DNA of 64,000 nt, taken from contig CAYXVG010000003.1 in the NCBI GenBank assembly GCA_964468205.1, forward strand, positions 62,001 through 126,000, given 5' to 3'. Below the pieces are notes generated by a model, which did not search any database, was not told where the DNA came from, and worked only from the letters and a program-made list of their open reading frames with translations. This DNA is from CAWELS01 sp964468205 (GTDB lineage: Bacteria > Acidobacteriota > Terriglobia > Bryobacterales > Bryobacteraceae). A program made the translations under genes and the position numbers. Shown here one piece after another: positions 59,464-64,000 of this stretch; within the stretch, counting starts at the first letter, position 1, and each line of letters opens with the position of its first letter.

Positions 59464-61683
59464 CTACTTCCCCAAGTGATAGTAGGCTACTTGTTCCAAG
59501 CCTGTGGCGACCGGATCACCGTCCGATAGGATGAACCAGCGCCGGGGATCATAGTTCACCAGGTGGCCGATGTAATGGCCGACCCGTGTCACCATCGGCT
59601 GCAGATGCGTCAGGGTGACATTAGTGCATTCCTCCAGCCGGATGACAGACCAACCCGGGGCCGCCATGTGCAGGCCATTATGGCCAAAGAGGCGAACTGT
59701 CTCGCTCTCGCGGAGCCACAGCATCGTGAAGTCGCCCTCGGACTTCATCGAGAAGATGTCGACGTCTCTGACGTCCCGCATCTCAACCATCGCGGTCCCG
59801 CGGCCAAACTGGACCTGCAAATGGTAGAAAATCAGCGGCTCTTGTGTGCCTTCGACGTGCAGAAAGCGGAAGTCCGGTCCCTGAGACCAACCGCCGAGGA
59901 ACGTCTGTGTGTACCAGCGCCCGCCGCCGTTACCTTCGATGCGGGCCATCGGATGGTTCATCGCGGTTGCGTTCGGATGCCACAGCGTGCGGCTCGGATA
60001 GACATTCCGTATAACCGACCGCCGTCCGGCGCGCCAGCGGAAAGCGTAAACGGAAGGGTTGAGGACGTCCATGTGGATGCGGATCATCGCCATCGTAGTC
60101 TCGGCCGTGGCGTCGTCCACGGTATCAATCAGCGGAGCCGGTGCGTTCGGGTCGGAGAATCCGCCTTCCGGCCCGATATCCTCGACCGACGAAAGCAGGT
60201 TGCTGACACCGTACAGCTTCGTCCGCGCCCCAAGCCTGAGCGGCTGCGAGATTGCATAGCGTCCCTTGGGAAGGAACACCAGTTCGTTCGCGTCAATCGC
60301 TCGTTGGATCGCCTCAGTGTCATCTGCCGTCCCGTCTCCCTGGGCGCCCCAATTCGGGGCTCTCACGGAGGCGGCTAGCAGTGTCTCGACGTCCGGCATC
60401 GGCGGCAGATCGTGTCTCGCCGTTAGTGCCGCATCGGGACCGGATTCCGGATAGCGCACGTCAACGACCGGGTCTGATTGGCGTTGCCGGTCTACCCAGA
60501 CCGAGTCGCGCCACTTGTTCTCGCCGGGTGGCGAAGGCAGCGTCACCTCGCTACCGGCCGCATACCGGGCCACGTGGATCCAACCGTCCGCCCGCCCTGC
60601 GACCGGTGGATAATCTGCAGCCTCAACGGCGATAGCGGCATCCTCAATCCAGACATCGGCCAACGCCACGGAGCGCGGAGTCGAGATCGCCGGCTGTCCG
60701 TCACGAACGCGGATCACGGAATCAACGATACTCAGGGCGCCATCGAAGTGCATGTTGTTCCAATGGCACCGGATGCCCGCCCCTTCAATCTCCGCGCCGG
60801 CGATGGTCAGTGGGCCGCGCGGGATGGCAAGCACCGAGGCTTCCGTCTGGCCGGTGAGCTTCAGGTCCGAAATCAGCGGCGAAGGCTGTGTCCCATCCAG
60901 GTACAGGCCGTAACGCCCGCCGCGGACCTGGATGCCGTGCATCGCGCCGCCCGAACCAGGCGCGTGACGGAACCCTGCGAACGCTCCCCCGGCGTGCACC
61001 GTGACGTCCTCTACCGTCGACCCTTCCGCGCCTCGATGGTCGATGCCAACCGCCCCGGGGTTCCCGCCGCCGAGTTCGATGTCGATGTGATGAATCTTCT
61101 GGTTGAAGCTGATGTTCGGCTGCGGCTCCGCCGGCGGCCTTAGTTCCCGTCCCGGCACTTGCATCGAACGCGCCCAGAAATAGAGAACCGGCTTTGGGTT
61201 TTCCGGATCATCGAACCCAGAGGCGTTGTCTGCCAGCACCAGCACTGACCGCGTGCCTTTAGCGGAGCCCAGCAACACACAGGGGTATTCGAAGGAAGCC
61301 TCGGCTTCCCACGGGTCGGCCCAGCCCTGATAAGGCCAATCGTCCCATTGCACGACTCCGACGACGCCTTCGATGGTGTCGGAGACAAGGTAGCGGCCGG
61401 GGGGCAGATAGGTCACCAGGCGGGCGTCGCGGGCGTCGCGGAGCGCTTGCTGGATAGCGTTGGTTGCGTCAGTCCGGCCGGTGGGATCAGCCCTATATGG
61501 CCGTTTGGTGACATCCAGGAATCCGAGCGCGGCGAGTTCCTTGTCCGCGTATAGAGCCACTGCTCGCCGGCCAGCGGCTTCGACCTCGGAGACCAGTCGT
61601 ACCGGCGCTTCTTGGTGCGTTCCCTCTACGCCGCAGCCGGCGATGAGCACGGCCATGGCGGCTATTGTCGATGGCTGGATCAC
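59464..61683 (-). CDS. Lipoprotein with two pectate-lyase-superfamily beta-helix modules
   Basis: A 739-residue protein with a lipobox (LIAGC, Cys at about 17). Two modules open with the pectate lyase 3/GH28-like signature: YRADPTGRTDATNAIQQAL near 63-81 and WGAQGDGTADDTEAIQRAI near 447-465. Each leads to YLPPGRYLVS or FLPKGRYAIS and a right-handed beta-helix. It probably acts on or binds polysaccharide at the cell surface. No catalytic residue set is certain. It is convergent with the membrane protein gene and followed on the other side by an MFS carrier. Confidence 0.82.
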   Translation of the reverse strand: MIQPSTIAAMAVLIAGCGVEGTHQEAPVRLVSEVEAAGRRAVALYADKELAALGFLDVTKRPYRADPTGRTDATNAIQQALRDARDARLVTYLPPGRYLVSDTIEGVVGVVQWDDWPYQGWADPWEAEASFEYPCVLLGSAKGTRSVLVLADNASGFDDPENPKPVLYFWARSMQVPGRELRPPAEPQPNISFNQKIHHIDIELGGGNPGAVGIDHRGAEGSTVEDVTVHAGGAFAGFRHAPGSGGAMHGIQVRGGRYGLYLDGTQPSPLISDLKLTGQTEASVLAIPRGPLTIAGAEIEGAGIRCHWNNMHFDGALSIVDSVIRVRDGQPAISTPRSVALADVWIEDAAIAVEAADYPPVAGRADGWIHVARYAAGSEVTLPSPPGENKWRDSVWVDRQRQSDPVVDVRYPESGPDAALTARHDLPPMPDVETLLAASVRAPNWGAQGDGTADDTEAIQRAIDANELVFLPKGRYAISQPLRLGARTKLYGVSNLLSSVEDIGPEGGFSDPNAPAPLIDTVDDATAETTMAMIRIHMDVLNPSVYAFRWRAGRRSVIRNVYPSRTLWHPNATAMNHPMARIEGNGGGRWYTQTFLGGWSQGPDFRFLHVEGTQEPLIFYHLQVQFGRGTAMVEMRDVRDVDIFSMKSEGDFTMLWLRESETVRLFGHNGLHMAAPGWSVIRLEECTNVTLTHLQPMVTRVGHYIGHLVNYDPRRWFILSDGDPVATGLEQVAYYHLGK

Positions 61684-61990
61684 TTGGTGCGCTTTCCTTT
61701 ATCGCACGTTATGGGCGCGATGAGATAGGGCCAGCCGCAAGGCTCACGCCGCGGCGAGGCAGCCCATACCTCCATTGCACCCGGCGGAAGGCGGCAAGTT
61801 TCCCGCGACGGCCCCGAGCAGAGAGGCCACCAGCGGTAACTGCAACCATGTGTGACCGCGCCGGGGGGCTTCGGTTGCGGTCACCGGCGAACGGCCCAAC
61901 CCGGACGGCGCCGACCCGTCACAAACTTCCTGCTCATTTTCCCAACCAGTACTGTTAACAAGATGGCGCAACCTGATATACTTTCCGCTT
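61684..61990. other. 307-base gap with no supported gene
   Basis: Open frames here on either strand lack good start sites and recognisable sequence. The right-hand 40 bases are AT-richer and hold the MFS promoter. Nothing else structural was recognised. Confidence 0.6.
61955..61982 (+). promoter_or_regulatory. Promoter of the MFS transporter gene, leaderless
   Basis: -35 TTAACA (61955-61960), a 16-base spacer and -10 TATACT (61977-61982). The ATG follows after only 8 bases with no ribosome-binding site. Confidence 0.65.
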
Positions 61991-63262
61991 ATGAAGCGCC
62001 GCCACATCGTACTCATCTTCCTATTTCTACTGTCGATGATCACCTACATTGACCGGGTATGTATCAGCGTCGCCGGTTCGCACCTGCAGGAAGACCTCGG
62101 CATGACGCCGGAGCAGTTGGGAGATGTCCTTAGCGCGTTCGCTCTCGCCTATATGATCTTCGAGATCCCGAGCGGGGCGTGGGGCGACAAGGCCGGGCCG
62201 CGCAAGTTGTTGACCCGGATCGTGGTGTGGTGGTCTGTTTTCACCAGTCTGACGGGCGCGGCGGTGAGTTACGTGTGGCTGTTGATCGTGCGGTTCCTGT
62301 TCGGCGCCGGTGAGGCTGGGGCGTATCCTAACGCATCAGGAGCCATTTCTCGCTGGTTCCCGGCGGAAGAGCGCGGCCGCGCTCAAGGTATCGTTTGGAT
62401 GGCCAGCCGCGTGGGAGGGGCGCTCACTCCGTTCCTTGTCGTCCCGATTCAGGCCAAATTCGGTTGGCGGGCCTCGTTCTATGTGTTTGGTATCCTCGGC
62501 ATTATTTGGGCGGTGGCCTGGTATATCTGGTTCCGGGACCATCCAAGCGAGAAGCCGGGCGTCACGGAAGCGGAACTCGAAGAAATCGGAGCGGGCAAGG
62601 AACCGCCCAAGCATATCAGCCTTCCGTGGGCGCAGGTGTTCAAAAGCGCGAATTTCTGGACGATTCTGCTGATGTACCACTTCTACTGCTACGGTGCATT
62701 CTTTTTCTTGTCGTGGTACTTCCCTTACCTGGTAAACGGCCGGGGCTTCACGGACGATGAACTACTGCGCTACTCCTGGATGCCATTCGTCCTGGGCGCC
62801 ATAGCGAATATGGCTGGCGGCTATGTGAGTGACCACCTCGTACAGAAGATCGGCTTGCGCTGGGGACGCCGGGTGGTGGCTCTGATTGGCTTGGGAGTGG
62901 CCGCCGCCTTTATCCTTGCAGTCGTTGTGACACAGGAGAAATTTCTCGTAGTCGTTTTCCTAGCGATCGGATTCGCCGGTTCGGACTTCATGCTTCCGGT
63001 CGCCTGGGCCGTTTGCCTGGATGTGGGCAGAAAATATGCGGGAACCGTTACCGGCGCGATGAACACTGCAGGTCAGTTGGGCTCATTCCTAGTGGCATTC
63101 GCTTTTGGACGAATAGTAGCCGCGACTGGTGGAAACTATGACGCCCCGCTGTATCCGATGGCAATCCTGATGGCTGTCAGCGCACTCTTGTGGCTTCGCA
63201 TTGACCCGACCCGCCAATTGGTGCCGGGTGACGAACTGGATCTGGCCGCAATCAAGAAGTAG
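61991..63262 (+). CDS. MFS transporter, anion:cation symporter (hexuronate/glucarate-like)
   Basis: A 423-residue carrier with about 12 helices. It starts VLIFLFLLSMITYIDRVCIS, the common ACS-family opening, followed by IFEIPSGAWGDKAGPRKLLT (the loop 2-3 motif) and GAGEAGAYPNASGAISRWFP. It probably takes up a sugar acid, which would suit the pectate-lyase-like gene next to it and the sugar-acid enzymes elsewhere in the window. The promoter suggests a leaderless message. Confidence 0.9.
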   Translation: MKRRHIVLIFLFLLSMITYIDRVCISVAGSHLQEDLGMTPEQLGDVLSAFALAYMIFEIPSGAWGDKAGPRKLLTRIVVWWSVFTSLTGAAVSYVWLLIVRFLFGAGEAGAYPNASGAISRWFPAEERGRAQGIVWMASRVGGALTPFLVVPIQAKFGWRASFYVFGILGIIWAVAWYIWFRDHPSEKPGVTEAELEEIGAGKEPPKHISLPWAQVFKSANFWTILLMYHFYCYGAFFFLSWYFPYLVNGRGFTDDELLRYSWMPFVLGAIANMAGGYVSDHLVQKIGLRWGRRVVALIGLGVAAAFILAVVVTQEKFLVVVFLAIGFAGSDFMLPVAWAVCLDVGRKYAGTVTGAMNTAGQLGSFLVAFAFGRIVAATGGNYDAPLYPMAILMAVSALLWLRIDPTRQLVPGDELDLAAIKK

Positions 63263-63320
63263 AGACTGTTTCCTCCCAGGGGATATCCCTGCTGGGATTC
63301 CGCGGCCGTTGCTCGATCCG

Positions 63321-63647
63321 CTAGAGGCGCGAGAGCTCACCACCGGCCGGCCGGCTCTGCGTGGAATAGCGCCTTTCACCCGAGGCTGTGCCGGTTAGCG
63401 CCATCAGCCGCAGCAATTGGTCGACGCGGAATTCCAGGTCGTCTATCTTTCGCTCTATATTCCCTACCCGCTCGGCGCCGGTTTCACCACCGCCCGGCGA
63501 GCTTTTTAATGCGCCCAGAACGGCCTCCCGGGCAAATTCGGAAATGCTGCGCGCGCCCCGCTCGTGACACGCCGCCTTCAACTCGCTCAATTCCGCTTCA
63601 CTGAGCCGGAAATTGACGAGACGGTTTCTTGGATTGAGCACACTCAT
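63321..63647 (-). CDS. Ribbon-helix-helix (CopG/Arc-type) DNA-binding protein
   Basis: A 108-residue protein. Residues 8-50 fit the ribbon-helix-helix fold: NRLVNFRLSEAELSELKAAC, then ARSISEFAREAVLGAL. A linker and a probable C-terminal coiled coil follow (NIERKIDDLEFRVDQLLRLM). It probably binds DNA as a dimer of dimers. No toxin gene is adjacent in the window. Spaced GGACC/GGTCC half-sites begin just upstream of its ATG, suggesting autoregulation. Confidence 0.85.
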   Translation of the reverse strand: MSVLNPRNRLVNFRLSEAELSELKAACHERGARSISEFAREAVLGALKSSPGGGETGAERVGNIERKIDDLEFRVDQLLRLMALTGTASGERRYSTQSRPAGGELSRL

Positions 63648-63648
63648 A

Positions 63649-63687
63649 TTGGACCTAATGGTCCATCAAGGACCACGACATTGGTCT
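63649..63687. promoter_or_regulatory. Candidate operator: four GGACC/GGTCC half-sites
   Basis: Half-sites start at 63651 (GGACC), 63660 (GGTCC), 63670 (GGACC) and 63683 (GGTCT). The first two form TGGACC-TAAT-GGTCCA with 6-base arms. Spacing of roughly one helical turn and position against the ribbon-helix-helix start codon fit an autoregulatory operator. Confidence 0.5.
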
Positions 63688-63844
63688 TATCGGCCGCCGT
63701 TTGAATTCCAACAAAGATTCGCGGCCAGCGCCTGTGGTTACTACAAAGAATGTGCCGGCGGCGCGGGCAAGCTCTCACCCCGGTTCGCTTCCCGGTTAAG
63801 CGCCATTTGACGGAACTCCGAGCCGGATTCTTCGTATACGGCTA

Positions 63845-64000
63845 ATGAGGCGTATTCCTATGGCATCGAATGGTAGAAACGGAAAGAAGCGGCGGCGCTG
63901 GGTTTGGATCGCCGGGCTGATTGTCATCCTCGCTGGCGCGGGTGTGGCAATACAGGCATCACTCAAGCCCGACAACTCAATCGATCCCTCCCGGCTCGCC
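63845..64000 (+). CDS. Membrane-anchored protein, N-terminus only (cut by window edge)
   Basis: 52 codons from the ATG at 63845; a second ATG at 63860 is also possible. A very basic start (NGRNGKKRRRW) precedes one membrane helix (VWIAGLIVILAGAGVAIQAS), after which the window ends. This pattern is common in efflux adaptor proteins, but 52 residues do not identify it. TATACG lies at 63835-63840, too close for a normal leader from the first ATG. Confidence 0.55.
   Translation, partial: MRRIPMASNGRNGKKRRRWVWIAGLIVILAGAGVAIQASLKPDNSIDPSRLA

Noticed and set aside
61744..62043. 99-codon minus-strand open frame in the largest gap
   Set aside because: It overlaps the MFS start region, has no ribosome-binding site and no recognisable domain; high GC gives long chance frames.
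1..64000. tRNA genes, CRISPR arrays, insertion sequences, origins
   Set aside because: No cloverleaf-like sequence, regular repeat-spacer pattern, transposase motif or terminal repeat was seen in the gaps.

Overview
The window is high-GC DNA, almost entirely coding, from a free-living Gram-negative bacterium. The mix of genes suggests Acidobacteriota, perhaps the Bryobacterales/Solibacter side: a cytochrome c maturation operon carrying an extra zinc-ribbon protein and an anchored regulatory-domain protein, many secreted sulfatase, pectate-lyase-like, M20 and M28 hydrolases, enolase-superfamily and SMP-30 sugar enzymes, and several GT-C glycosyltransferases. The taxon is an inference; no rRNA or other marker settles it. 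No phage, insertion sequence, CRISPR array or tRNA was seen.

Layout. 1-7166 (minus): one operon ccmE-ccmF-(CcmI-like zinc ribbon)-(anchored protein)-ccmA-ccmB-ccmC-ccmD, followed after one base by a D-mannonate-dehydratase-like gene cut by the window edge. CcmE has Cys in a CxxxY motif in place of the usual haem-binding His, and no ccmG or ccmH is in the cluster, which matches the variant called System I*. 7318-19563 (plus): M20 peptidase, EamA exporter, HtrA/DegQ protease, peptidoglycan-binding protein, alanine dehydrogenase, a probable RecB-like nuclease, an orphan sugar-binding lipoprotein, two unknown proteins, an SDR enzyme and an MFS carrier. 19638-26450: holin-like membrane protein, FAD oxidoreductase, PhoD-type phosphatase, two overlapping PPK2 genes that together resemble one two-domain polyphosphate:AMP phosphotransferase, gltX and a small unknown gene. 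26484-31260: 2-hydroxyacid dehydrogenase, sulfatase, HpcH/HpaI aldolase and M20 dipeptidase, a likely catabolic group.

31304-39435 (minus): three paralogous GT-C membrane glycosyltransferases flank dnaX-ybaB-recR and the SRP RNA gene; one of the three carries a one-base frameshift. 39550-46166: a tetR-type regulator with a clear promoter and operator, a membrane fusion protein, and a single 1511-residue reading frame joining an RND pump to a TolC-like outer-membrane factor. 46209-53135: PQQ-type propeller protein, LysE-family exporter, sugar isomerase-like protein, TIM-barrel lipoprotein, typA and a glutamine amidotransferase. 53165-56790 (minus): M28 peptidase, a sulfatase-fold protein with its active site destroyed, and trmO, all closely coupled. 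56876-64000: SMP-30 lactonase, a further membrane glycosyltransferase, a double pectate-lyase-like lipoprotein, an MFS carrier, a ribbon-helix-helix regulator beside a repeated operator-like array, and the start of a membrane-anchored protein.

Several genes have a TATACT/TATAAT-like hexamer ending only 7-10 bases before the start codon, which suggests leaderless transcripts are common here.
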